Source: Sulfuricystis thermophila (lineage in GTDB: Bacteria > Pseudomonadota > Gammaproteobacteria > Burkholderiales > Rhodocyclaceae). From it: a stretch of 64,000 nt of DNA. Location of the stretch: contig NZ_AP019373.1 in NCBI RefSeq assembly GCF_004323595.1, positions 1-64,000 of the forward strand, in the 5' to 3' direction. The notes under the pieces were generated by a model. The model did not search any database. It was not told the origin of the DNA and saw only the letters and a program-made list of their open reading frames with translations. Position numbers and translations under genes: made by a program. Below are positions 18,869 through 27,171 of the stretch, piece by piece; within the stretch, counting starts at the first letter, position 1; every line of letters starts with the position of its first letter.

Positions 18869-20137
18869 TCATCCAAACATTTCCGTGGTGATGTTCTTGT
18901 ACCAGCTATGGGCATAAATCGATTCGAGTCGGCGGAATTCCGGCGTCGCATCCATCGGCGACACGCCACCCGAACCGGGTACCAGCGACAGCTTGCCATT
19001 CTTTAGCTCGAAGATATGCGCGACCGAAATGCCATGATCGGGCGTGATCAGGCTGTAGCAGGTATTGGTCAACGCCGGCTCCGTCAGCGGTTCATTGCGC
19101 AGTCTGGCGAGAATGGCGGACACGCAGATCTTCGCCTGCGAATTGGCCGAGTAACCCGACTTCGGCATCGGGCTTTCGGTCGCGTCACCGATGACATAGA
19201 TGTTCTTCTGCAGCCGCGACTCGAAGGTCGCGAAGTCAACCGGACACCAGCCGGTGCTCTTGTCCACGACACCGGCCAAGTGAGCAATCTTGCCTGCTAA
19301 CTGGTTCGGGATGACGTTGACCACGTCGCCCTGGTACGTCTGTGCCTCCGTGAAAACCTTGCGCGTTTTTGGCTCGACGCGCTTGACTGCGTCACCGCCG
19401 TGCCAGGTGATGATGCCTTCGTAATGCTGCTTCCAGCCTTGCTTGAAGAGCCCTTCCTTCGAGAACTTGGTCTTATTGTCGAGGATGATAATCTTGGATT
19501 TCGGCTTGTGACGCTTGAAGTAGTGCGCGACGAGTGAGGCACGCTCATAGGGGCCCGGGGGGCAGCGGAAGGGATCGTCCGGGGCGCAGATGATGAACGT
19601 ACCGCCATCCTTCATGTCCTGAATCTGCTTCGCCAGCAGGACGGTCTGCGGACCGGCCTTCCAGGCGTGGGGCATGATCTGGGCGGCCGCTTCGTCGTAG
19701 CCCTCGATATCTCCCCACTCGAAGTCGACACCGGGCGATAACACGCACGAGTCATAGTTCAGCGTCTTCCCGCTCTTGATGCGCACCGTCCGCGCCTGCG
19801 GATCGATGGCTTCGACGGTATCGAAGATCACTTTGATGCCCTGGCGTTCAAGTTTGTCATAGCCAAAGGTCAGGAAATCCATGCTCGCCTCGCCGCCGAC
19901 CACCTCGTTACTCATCGGACAAGAAACGTAGCGCTTGTTGCGCTCGATGAGCGTTACTTCCATCTCCGGCTCGCCCATTTTCAGATAGCGGGCCGCGATG
20001 GCACCGCCATAGCCGCCGCCGATCACGATGACCTTGGCCTTGGCAGCCGCGCTGGCGCGCCGGGGCGCGATACCCCAGGCGACCAGGGACGCGGAACCAA
20101 GCAGCCTGAGAAAATCCCTGCGATTTGCGATAGTCAT
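18869..20137 (-). CDS. fccB: Flavocytochrome c sulfide dehydrogenase, flavoprotein subunit
   Basis: FccB oxidises sulfide at a flavin and passes electrons to cytochrome FccA in the periplasm. The 422-residue precursor starts with a Tat signal (ANRRDFLRLLGSASL). The FAD-binding motif is VIVIGGGYGGAIAARYL. C73 in YVSCPMSN matches the position of covalent flavin attachment. C192 (FRCPPGPYE) and C298 (GWCPVD) match the redox-active cysteine pair. All key residues are therefore present. AGGGGA precedes the chosen ATG; the frame continues upstream into fccA. It follows fccA by ten bases. Confidence 0.93.
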   Translation of the reverse strand: MTIANRRDFLRLLGSASLVAWGIAPRRASAAAKAKVIVIGGGYGGAIAARYLKMGEPEMEVTLIERNKRYVSCPMSNEVVGGEASMDFLTFGYDKLERQGIKVIFDTVEAIDPQARTVRIKSGKTLNYDSCVLSPGVDFEWGDIEGYDEAAAQIMPHAWKAGPQTVLLAKQIQDMKDGGTFIICAPDDPFRCPPGPYERASLVAHYFKRHKPKSKIIILDNKTKFSKEGLFKQGWKQHYEGIITWHGGDAVKRVEPKTRKVFTEAQTYQGDVVNVIPNQLAGKIAHLAGVVDKSTGWCPVDFATFESRLQKNIYVIGDATESPMPKSGYSANSQAKICVSAILARLRNEPLTEPALTNTCYSLITPDHGISVAHIFELKNGKLSLVPGSGGVSPMDATPEFRRLESIYAHSWYKNITTEMFG

Positions 20138-20147
20138 GATGGTCCCC

Positions 20148-20726
20148 TTATTTCTGGCTGGCGTAGAACTGCGCGAGGGCGGCAACATCCTCGGCATCGA
20201 GGTCGGAGCAGATCACGGTCATCGCGTCTGGATGGCGGCTCTTCCATTTCGGGTCGCGGCAGGTGCCCATGTAGATGTTCAGGTAACCCGCCCATTGGCC
20301 GGCCAGCGGCTGCATGTCCAGCGCCATGCTGGTACCGTTGTCGCGGTGGCAGGCTTCGCAGCGCTTGATGTGCAATTTCTCGCCACGCTTGAGCGCCGCG
20401 AGATCGAACTTTTGTGTCGCTGGGGTCCGTTTCTGCCTGGCGAAAAAGTCGGCCATGGCCGCGATTTGCTGATCGTTGTAGCCCTTGGCGATGCGTCCCA
20501 TGATGGTCGAACCGCGCGTCCCTTCACGGTATTCCTTCATCGCCATGAAGATGAAGTCGCGCGGCAGGCCGGAAATGATCGGCATCGTTTCACCGGCACT
20601 TGCGCCATTCAGTCCATGGCAACCGGCACAGGTGTTGCCGAGCATCGATCCCAGGTCGGCACTCGCGGTCGCCGAGAGTGTCAGGCTGACCGCCAGCAAC
20701 AGGCTTTTCACCATCGAATGAGTCAT
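20148..20726 (-). CDS. fccA: Flavocytochrome c sulfide dehydrogenase, diheme cytochrome subunit
   Basis: The 192-residue periplasmic cytochrome has a Sec signal peptide ending near ASA, then two c-type heme motifs, CAGCH (C33-H37) and CEACH (C123-H127). Length and heme number match the diheme FccA subunit, which receives electrons from FccB. GGAGG precedes the start. The gene lies just after a family 2 MITE-like element, so its promoter is either upstream in module B or within that element. Confidence 0.9.
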   Translation of the reverse strand: MTHSMVKSLLLAVSLTLSATASADLGSMLGNTCAGCHGLNGASAGETMPIISGLPRDFIFMAMKEYREGTRGSTIMGRIAKGYNDQQIAAMADFFARQKRTPATQKFDLAALKRGEKLHIKRCEACHRDNGTSMALDMQPLAGQWAGYLNIYMGTCRDPKWKSRHPDAMTVICSDLDAEDVAALAQFYASQK

Positions 20727-20749
20727 TGCAATCCTCCTTCTAGATTTTG

Positions 20750-20965
20750 TTCAACCCAGATTGTCCATTGGAACACGAGCGGGTATCGATGGCGAGGGCG
20801 AGCAAGTTTGCGTCCCCGCGACGAGCCAATAACGGTGTCTATTGGCGAGGAGCGGGGGCGCGAAGATGCCGCCCGCAGCCCGATATCTGCCGTGTAGGGC
20901 GCTGAAATGATCGTTTCGCATGCTCATGGCGTATCAGCCCGGTCTAATGGACAATCTGGGTTCAT
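20750..20965 (-). mobile_element. MITE-like element family 2, copy b
   Basis: The element (20755-20960, 206 bp) has the same termini as copy a, CCCAGATTGTCCATT and AATGGACAATCTGGG. The flanks TTCAA and TTCAT agree at four of five bases, a probable decayed target duplication. It carries about 60 bp more internal sequence than copy a and lies in the opposite orientation. The last 11 codons and the stop of the module B torD gene are encoded inside it. Confidence 0.85.
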
Positions 20966-21619
20966 ACCGGTTGCGGACAATTCGCTTAGCAAAGCGGATA
21001 CCTGACGGGCATCCTGTTCGATCGATGCCGCGGTCAGGCCGGTCACGGCCCGAAAAAATGGGTGATGCGACTCGCCCTGGATGTGACGGCAGTACGCAGG
21101 CGCCCAGGCGTGCAGATGCTTCTCGATGAACGCATGCTGCGCCGCCAGGGCAGCGCGCCCCGACGCTGCGTTGCCGTCCCGCCAGCGCCGACTTTCCTCA
21201 TGACACAACAGGGCAAGAAACTTGAGCTCGAGGCCCAAGTGGTCCTCCGGCCCGACGATCTCGTTCGCGAGGGAGAATCCGCTGCTGCGGTAATGCCGCA
21301 TCACTGACTCGATGCTCTGACCCAGAAGTCGGCCTTCACGATGGAGCGACTCGTAGGGCGGTGGCGGGCCGTAGCCCTCGCGCACACCGCCGAACAGGCG
21401 CAGATGCTCTGCCTGCAATTCCAGCAGCGAGGTAGTCGCCAGGCTGCACTGCAATTCCATCAGCGCCGTGTCAAGGGCGTCCGCTTCTTCATAGGAGACG
21501 GCCTGTAGCCCCGCATCTAGTTCAGCAAGAAATTCGGCATCGGGCGGAGCCAGGAAAAACCGGGAGAGCAGCCAGTAAACCTGGCTGCGCTCCTCGGCAA
21601 GGATTCCCAACTCGTCCAT
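20924..21619 (-). CDS. TorD-family molybdoenzyme chaperone (module B)
   Basis: The 231-residue helical protein has TorD-family features: an N-terminal AEERSQVYWLLSRFFLAPPD, a central EHLRLFGGVREGYGPPPPYE and GLELKFLALLCHEE. It would hold the module B catalytic subunit for cofactor loading before Tat export. The start lies five bases after the diheme cytochrome gene. The C-terminal residues PDCPLDRADTP come from the end of a MITE-like element, so the original C-terminus has been replaced. The family core appears complete. Confidence 0.85.
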   Translation of the reverse strand: MDELGILAEERSQVYWLLSRFFLAPPDAEFLAELDAGLQAVSYEEADALDTALMELQCSLATTSLLELQAEHLRLFGGVREGYGPPPPYESLHREGRLLGQSIESVMRHYRSSGFSLANEIVGPEDHLGLELKFLALLCHEESRRWRDGNAASGRAALAAQHAFIEKHLHAWAPAYCRHIQGESHHPFFRAVTGLTAASIEQDARQVSALLSELSATGMNPDCPLDRADTP

Positions 21620-21624
21620 GGGAA

Positions 21625-21993
21625 TCACTTCTTGACCTCGCCATACCACGGCGTCGCCGATCCATTGATTTGGTGGCAGCCGATGCAGTCGGCACGGGGC
21701 ACCGCACCCGGGTGGCCGCGCTGCGGGAATTCGGCGGCGCGCAGGAACAAGTGGTCGGGTGGGTAGGCCTGCGTGGCATGGCAGCCGACGCAGCCGATAC
21801 CCAGTACTTTGGAGTGGATGGTGTGGAAGCGGCCGGAGAAATCCATGGTGTATTTCTTGCCGACATCGATTTCGCCGCTGCGGATCTTCTCGGCGGTGCC
21901 GTCCAGCGCCTCGGCCCACGGGCCGGCCTGGATGTGGAACGACGTCGTGGCCAGGGCCATCGCAAGGGTCAGGGTTGAGATCAGGCGTTTCAT
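21625..21993 (-). CDS. Small periplasmic diheme cytochrome c (module B)
   Basis: The 122-residue precursor begins with a Sec signal peptide (MKRLISTLTLAMALATTSFH). Two c-type motifs follow, CVGCH (C68-H72) and CIGCH (C103-H107). The pattern of a compact protein with histidine-rich flanks (SGRFHTIHSK) suggests bis-histidine hemes, though this is inference. Its ATG overlaps the stop of the FeS gene (ATGA). In a module with no NrfD gene, it probably provides the electron link between the FeS subunit and other periplasmic carriers, perhaps FccA. Confidence 0.85.
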   Translation of the reverse strand: MKRLISTLTLAMALATTSFHIQAGPWAEALDGTAEKIRSGEIDVGKKYTMDFSGRFHTIHSKVLGIGCVGCHATQAYPPDHLFLRAAEFPQRGHPGAVPRADCIGCHQINGSATPWYGEVKK

Positions 21994-22685
21994 CAGTTGT
22001 CCCCCCCTTCGAGCACGTAGTAGACCTGCGGCCGGGTGCCGAATTCCCGTTTCAACTGGGCCGCCTTCTTCCTGCCGATCACCTTCGAGACTTCGCTTTC
22101 GGGATCGTCCATGTCGCCGAAGATGCGCGCGCCTGTCGGGCAGACGAGGTCGCAGGTCGGCGTGTGACGCGGATCCTTGCCGATGGCCTTGAGGTTGCCG
22201 GCCTTGATCGCCGGCTCCAGCTTGTGCCAGCAGAAGGTGCATTTTTCGACGACGTTGGCGATCTTGCGGTGCGTCGGGTGGCGCTTGTCGGCCGCGATGC
22301 TCTCGTAGGGCGTGGTCGGCGCGCCGGCGCCATAGAGGCCGCGCATCTTCTCGTTGTACTGCGGCACGCCGTAGGGGCAGGTGGCGACGCAGTAGCGGCA
22401 GCCGGTGCACTTCTCATAGTCGATGAGCACCACGCCGAACTCGTTCTTGGTGATGGCCTTGAAGCCGGCGGCATCGCAGGCGGCCTTGCAGGGCGGTTTT
22501 TCGCAGTGCATGCAGTTCATGGTGGCGAAGACGCGGCCGACGTTGGGATAAACGCCGGTCTCGTACTCGATCATCACGTTCCACGGTGCGTCGGGCGTGA
22601 AGTTGTTTTCCACCGCGCAGGCCGCCACGCAGGAGCGGCAACCCATGCAGCGCTTGGTATCGATGACGCGAACAAACTTTGTCAT
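21993..22685 (-). CDS. Four-cluster ferredoxin subunit of molybdoenzyme (module B)
   Basis: This 230-residue protein has four cysteine groups for [4Fe-4S] clusters: CMGCRSCVAACA, CMHCEKPPCKAAC, CTGCRYCVATCP and CTFCWH with CDLVCPTGAR. There is no signal peptide, so export would rely on the catalytic subunit. It is encoded 13 bases after the molybdopterin subunit and overlaps the diheme cytochrome gene. It fits the DmsB/PsrB/ArrB group. The order catalytic, FeS, cytochrome without a membrane anchor differs from modules A and C. Confidence 0.92.
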   Translation of the reverse strand: MTKFVRVIDTKRCMGCRSCVAACAVENNFTPDAPWNVMIEYETGVYPNVGRVFATMNCMHCEKPPCKAACDAAGFKAITKNEFGVVLIDYEKCTGCRYCVATCPYGVPQYNEKMRGLYGAGAPTTPYESIAADKRHPTHRKIANVVEKCTFCWHKLEPAIKAGNLKAIGKDPRHTPTCDLVCPTGARIFGDMDDPESEVSKVIGRKKAAQLKREFGTRPQVYYVLEGGDN

Positions 22686-22698
22686 GGTCGTCTCCGCC

Positions 22699-25281
22699 TC
22701 AGGCCTTGGTGAGCTTGCACTTGGTGTCGTTGAAGGAGTTCATGCCGGACAGCTTGTCCGGATGCAACTCCAGCGCCTGGTTGATCCAGGTGCCCTTCTT
22801 CGCGTAGGCGGGAAAGCCAGTGCTGAAGTGGCCGTAGCTGTAGGACACGGTGATCACGTCCGGCCGCACGCCCTGGGTCAGCTTCGCCTTGCCGCGCGCC
22901 TTGCCGACGCGGGTCTCGATCATCACCATGTCGCCGTCCTTGATGCCCATCTGCTTCGCCGTGGCGGTGTTGATGGCGACGCGGTTCTCGTCGGTGCCGC
23001 CCAGCGAGTTGAGGATGGGATTCTGGCCCGTGTTGCCGCACTGGTTGCGGTACATGATCTTGTGCGTTACCAGGTAGAGCGGGTAGTCCTTGGCCTCGCG
23101 GTGCGGCGTCGGCTGGGCATGCTCGGCCAGCGGAAGCGGCGACATCGCGATGCGGTACAGGTCGAGGTCGATGTTCTTGATGCCGTTCTTGGCGACCGTC
23201 TCCTTGACTTTCTCGTAGCCGCCCACAAGCTGCTCGGCGTAGAGGTTCATCTTCGGCTTGCCGGCGCCCTTGAACTTCTCCTCGACGCCCATGGCATAGC
23301 GCTCCTTGGCGTCGACCTTCTTGCCGTAGAAGCCATGTTCGAGCGCATATTCGAAAGGTTTCTTCGTCTTTTCCTCCCATAGCAGGGCGACGGCTTCCCT
23401 GGGGGTGTAATCGCGACCTGCCTCGAATTTCTTCTCCTTCATGCCCCAGACTTTGTTCAACTGCTCGATGTACTGGTCGCGAAGATTCAATCGCTTCGCC
23501 AGTTCCCAGAGGATGGTGAAGCCATCGTGTGGAATGTTGTAGACGTTGGCGACCTGTTGGCGGATCGCCTCGTGCTTGCGGTCCGGGGTCCAGCGGCCGG
23601 GGAAGTAGTGCCACGACTCGAGGTAGGTCAAATCCGGCAGCACGATGTCGGCCATCTGCGCCAGTTCGGTCTCGACGATGTCGATCACCACGTTGAAGGT
23701 CTTCTTATAGCCCTCGAACTGCTTCTTGGCATCCGACGTCGACATCGGCCGGTTGGTGGCGTAGAAGATCTGCATCTCAGGCTCGTAGGGCAGGCCGTAG
23801 GCCTTGGGATCGAGCAGGGTCAGTGCCACCTGCTGGCAGACGTCGTGGTGGCCGTGCGGGAAATAGACGCTCTTGGCAAGGTCAACCCGCTTGGGCGGAT
23901 ACTCGCACTTCGACGGCTCGAAATACGTCGGGTTGCGATAGACGCCGTGCAGGTGCAGGCCGCCGACCGCGTCGAGGCTGCCGACCAGCATCTGCACGAT
24001 CAGTGCGGCGCGCCAGTTCTGCACGCCGAACTCCTTGGCGGCCAGGCCGCGGAAGGAGTAGATCGCCACCGGCCGGTAGCGCAGCTTCTGGCCCTCGATC
24101 TCGATGGTGGCGCCGATCTTCGCCTCGCGCGCGAACTCGCGCGCCAGCGAGACGACGCGTGCCGCCGGCACGCCGGCGACTTCCTCGACGAGCTCAGGCG
24201 TCACCTTGGCGACTTGGTCGGCGAGCAGCTGCAGGCTGGTCGCGCAGGGTTTGCCGTCAACGTCATAGCGGCCGAGCAGGGCCGGCTTGACGCCGTCGAC
24301 GAAGGGTTTGGCCGCGTTCGAGACGCTGTCCCAGACCAGCACCTTGCCGTCCTTGTCGCGTAGGAACTTGCCGTCGGCGCCGACGAGCTGCGGGGCGTTG
24401 GTGTAATTGACCAGAAAGTCCTTGTCGATGGTGCCGTCGTCGAGCAGCACCTTGGCCATGCCGAGCAGCAGCATCATGTCCTTGGCCGGACGGATCGGGA
24501 TCCATTCGTCGGCCTTGGCGCCAGTGTGCGATAAGCGCGGTTCGATCGCCACCAGCTTCATGCCGCGCTCCTTGGCGTCCATGGTGGCGTGGTCCAGCCA
24601 GCGCGCCCACTGCTCGCTCTCGAAGGCGTTGGCGCCGAAGTTGAGGTAGAGGTTGGTGTATTCGAGGTCGGGCAGGATGCCGTGGTAGCCCCAGGTCAGT
24701 TCGTCGGCGACGTGACGGGCCGCCTCGCAGGTGGTGGTGCGGTGGATGACGTTGGGAGTGCCGAAAGCGGCGGCGAAGGCTTTCGGGAACTGGTCGCCGA
24801 TCAGGTACTTGCCGTGGCCGTGGTGCCAGACCAGCTTGGACGGATTCTCTGCCTTGATCTTGGCGAGCTTCTCGGCGATGGTGGTGAAAGCCTCGTCCCA
24901 GCTGATCTCGACCCACTTGGGATCAACGCCCATGCCCTTCTCGGGATTCGTACGCTTCATCGGCTTCTTCAGCCGATAAGGGTTGTAGGTGTTGAACACC
25001 CCCGAGGCGCCCTTCGGGCAGATGCCCCAGTTGTAGTAGTCGGCGCGGGCCTTGTCGGGATAGATCGCGCGGATTACGCCATCCTGTATCTTGATCTCGA
25101 TGCCGCAGAAATTGACGCAATGCACGCACTGGCTCTTGACGTATTTTTCCACGCCGGGCGAATAAGGAGGTGCGGCCGCCTGTTTCGCCGCTTGGGCGAT
25201 CGCCGGCATCGGCATGCCGGCGCTGGCAAGCGCACTCAATGCGCCGCTGCTTTTGAGAAACTGTCTACGGTTGATCGACAT
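22699..25281 (-). CDS. Tat-exported molybdopterin oxidoreductase catalytic subunit (module B)
   Basis: The 860-residue enzyme starts with a Tat signal (NRRQFLKSSGALSAL). It has a complete [4Fe-4S] motif, C52-x2-C55-x3-C59-x28-C88, and a probable molybdenum ligand C185 in TTTCEAARH. GAGGAGG precedes the ATG. The cysteine ligand and FeS partner fit the polysulfide/thiosulfate/arsenate reductase side of the DMSO reductase superfamily. Neighbouring sulfide dehydrogenase genes suggest an inorganic sulfur substrate, but the direction and substrate cannot be read from sequence. Confidence 0.9.
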   Translation of the reverse strand: MSINRRQFLKSSGALSALASAGMPMPAIAQAAKQAAAPPYSPGVEKYVKSQCVHCVNFCGIEIKIQDGVIRAIYPDKARADYYNWGICPKGASGVFNTYNPYRLKKPMKRTNPEKGMGVDPKWVEISWDEAFTTIAEKLAKIKAENPSKLVWHHGHGKYLIGDQFPKAFAAAFGTPNVIHRTTTCEAARHVADELTWGYHGILPDLEYTNLYLNFGANAFESEQWARWLDHATMDAKERGMKLVAIEPRLSHTGAKADEWIPIRPAKDMMLLLGMAKVLLDDGTIDKDFLVNYTNAPQLVGADGKFLRDKDGKVLVWDSVSNAAKPFVDGVKPALLGRYDVDGKPCATSLQLLADQVAKVTPELVEEVAGVPAARVVSLAREFAREAKIGATIEIEGQKLRYRPVAIYSFRGLAAKEFGVQNWRAALIVQMLVGSLDAVGGLHLHGVYRNPTYFEPSKCEYPPKRVDLAKSVYFPHGHHDVCQQVALTLLDPKAYGLPYEPEMQIFYATNRPMSTSDAKKQFEGYKKTFNVVIDIVETELAQMADIVLPDLTYLESWHYFPGRWTPDRKHEAIRQQVANVYNIPHDGFTILWELAKRLNLRDQYIEQLNKVWGMKEKKFEAGRDYTPREAVALLWEEKTKKPFEYALEHGFYGKKVDAKERYAMGVEEKFKGAGKPKMNLYAEQLVGGYEKVKETVAKNGIKNIDLDLYRIAMSPLPLAEHAQPTPHREAKDYPLYLVTHKIMYRNQCGNTGQNPILNSLGGTDENRVAINTATAKQMGIKDGDMVMIETRVGKARGKAKLTQGVRPDVITVSYSYGHFSTGFPAYAKKGTWINQALELHPDKLSGMNSFNDTKCKLTKA

Positions 25282-25384
25282 GCGCACTACCTCCTCGAAA
25301 GTATGCAAGCCATGCCGGAGCCGAACTGTTGCCCCTCCTCCGGTGGCACGAACGACAACTTCTGAATTCTTAGAGCGATACCCA

Positions 25385-25400
25385 TGCACTTGTTGTGCCA
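25385..25400 (-). promoter_or_regulatory. Sigma-54 promoter of module B
   Basis: On the minus strand TGGCACAACAAGTGCA has a consensus -24 block (TGGCAC) and GC ten bases after GG, so it is a strong match. It is about 105 bases before the catalytic subunit start. Possible activator half-sites GTTACCG lie upstream at 25542-25548 (reverse) and 25575-25581. The rest of this 353-base spacer is AT-rich (25455-25530), with no gene seen. Confidence 0.8.
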
Positions 25401-25610
25401 TGAATCCCGCTATGCAAGATCTTCGAGTGCGTCCGAGGCAATTGCGCGATAACTGACTTATTTATAAAAGAATATAAGCTATCCTCATGTAATAACAGTA
25501 TTTTTTCATATAGTTATATGCTAAAGTCATGCGTCGCATAACGGTAACGTTTCCATTTATCTGCCAAAGGGAAAGTTACCGAACGGTGACTGGCCATTGC
25601 GGCGAGAAAG

Positions 25611-25636
25611 GTGCCGTCTCGCCAGCGCCGACTTTC
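25611..25636 (+). repeat. REP-like repeat at the end of module C
   Basis: GTGCCGTCTCGCCAGCGCCG followed by ACTTTC is a near-consensus copy. It ends at the stop codon of the module C polyferredoxin gene. Confidence 0.7.
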
Positions 25637-26795
25637 AAAGACCCTTGAAGAGTACCGCGCCCATGGCGCGATTGCGTCGGCAACTCGGGCAGTATTCGCT
25701 GTCCGTCGAATCGAAATAGGGCTGGAGACATTCCGCGCAGGCACGTTTGGCATGAGCTGTCAGGCGCACAGATGAATCCATTGCCGGGGAAACCGTGGCC
25801 CATCGCAGCGTCAAGGCCTGTTCAGGACAGGCCGCGCCGCATTTGCCGCAGCCGATGCAACGCACGGCATCGAATTCAATCCCGGCACGTTCCGTGTCCG
25901 CGTAGCGTGTGAGCGCCTGGGTCGGACAGATCCCGGTGCATACCGCATGATTAGCGCATGCATCGGTGACATCCAGTGCGTGGAAAGGCTCACCTGGGAC
26001 GGGCTGTCCCAGGTTGTTGGCGAGCCGTAGCAACAATGCGTGGAGACGCTCTCTCGCCGGGAGGGGCATCAGATCCATGCTGCGCAAGGTGCGCGGCGCA
26101 GGAATGGCTGGGCTAGCCTCAATGCCAACCGCGCGTCGGGCTTCGCCACCAAGTCGCAGGAAAAACCCGCGCCGCGACGGAGCCGCAGGCGCGTCGCTCG
26201 GAATGCGCCGTGGCATCAGTGTGGGTGGCAGAGGCTCGGCAACGATCAAGGGCAGACGTGCTGGGGGAACGCCCATCGCCACCAGCCATTGCGTCACCTG
26301 TTCAAGCGCAACGCTGGCGGGATGCTTTCCCGTGGTCTTTGCGGCCACCTCGCACTGGCCGCACCAGCCGCGATCGATCGCATTTACGGCGCGAACTCCG
26401 GTGTTCTCGATCATCTCTAGCCAGTCCGTAGCCGCCAGTCCGCCAAGACAAGGCACGCGGAGCGCGTCTCCGGCAATTCGGCGATCGACCTTGAGGCACT
26501 CGACACGCAGCGGTTGATTACCCGGCGCAGGATCGAGCGCATCGAAGCCCTTGACGCTCAGTGCTCCTGTCGGGCAGGTGGCAGCACAGTGGCCGCAGCC
26601 GATGCAATGTTCGCTGACATGGAATCTGCCCGCGCCGATCTCGATACAATCAACCGGGCAGGCGTCGCGGCAACGCGGGCAGCTCGATGCGTCGAGACGC
26701 AGCGCGATGCAGGCAGCCGGCAGCAGGCGCACACGACCATCCGGCTCGACTGCCTGCCACCCGCTGTCAGGTTGCTTGGTCCGGGGAATGCTCAT
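25635..26795 (-). CDS. Polyferredoxin with zinc-ribbon tail (module C)
   Basis: This 386-residue iron-sulfur protein shares its plan with the module A polyferredoxin: two N-terminal [4Fe-4S] motifs (CPRCRDACPVDC; CIGCGHCAATCP), a middle domain with PCLGGLA and CGQCE, a linker RRGFFLRLGG, two more motifs (CANHAVCTGICP; CIGCGKCGAACP) and a C-terminal CAEC/CPSC pair. There is no signal peptide, so it is cytoplasmic. It overlaps the frameshifted cytochrome gene by 29 bases and is the last gene of module C. Recurrence in two modules implies a specific role with these enzymes. Confidence 0.85.
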   Translation of the reverse strand: MSIPRTKQPDSGWQAVEPDGRVRLLPAACIALRLDASSCPRCRDACPVDCIEIGAGRFHVSEHCIGCGHCAATCPTGALSVKGFDALDPAPGNQPLRVECLKVDRRIAGDALRVPCLGGLAATDWLEMIENTGVRAVNAIDRGWCGQCEVAAKTTGKHPASVALEQVTQWLVAMGVPPARLPLIVAEPLPPTLMPRRIPSDAPAAPSRRGFFLRLGGEARRAVGIEASPAIPAPRTLRSMDLMPLPARERLHALLLRLANNLGQPVPGEPFHALDVTDACANHAVCTGICPTQALTRYADTERAGIEFDAVRCIGCGKCGAACPEQALTLRWATVSPAMDSSVRLTAHAKRACAECLQPYFDSTDSEYCPSCRRNRAMGAVLFKGL

Positions 26796-27161
26796 CGCGT
26801 TTCATACATATGGATCGGCGGTTCTTCAGCATGAAGCCAAAGGGTATTCCGACCAGCGCGATCAGAATGACGCGCGCGAGAGGCCATTCGTCGCGCGCAT
26901 CGGCACCTTTGGCCGGATAGTGTAAGGCGGGTCGGTCGACAACTTCCAGATGTTTGTGCGTATCCAGGGCGGCACCATTGATCCAGCGCATGCGCGCGGT
27001 GACGCCCACCAGCCGATGCGGGTATGGCGACTCGCCTCCCAGCGCGTCGAGGAATGGCAAGTCGTGCATTTGCGCAGCAGCAATTCGTCGAGGGGTTGCG
27101 CCCTCGCATCCATGCAGCACAGGACGGAACCGATGGTCAGCATGCGCAATATCTTGCGCAT
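26767..27161 (-). pseudogene. Frameshifted monoheme cytochrome c (module C)
   Basis: The 5' part encodes a signal peptide and heme motif (RKCTTCHSSTRWEASRHTRIGWW). After GWW the frame is lost, but the -1 frame continues with VTARMRWINGAA, then DEWPLARVILIALVGIPFGF, a C-terminal membrane helix. The intact paralogue at 37049-37429 has ITARMRWINGAS at the same place. The paralogue has one extra base, and the loss maps to the run of C residues at 27005-27007 (+ strand). The cause is either a real frameshift or a sequencing error in that run. The intact copy may cover the function. Confidence 0.8.
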
Positions 27162-27171
27162 GATAGATACC

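Noticed and set aside
21993-25281. Naming module B arsenate reductase (arrAB) because of the two-subunit layout and the ars genes in the window
   Set aside because: The ars operon is 13 kb away and of the resistance type. The neighbours are sulfide dehydrogenase genes, and no ArrA-specific motif was established.
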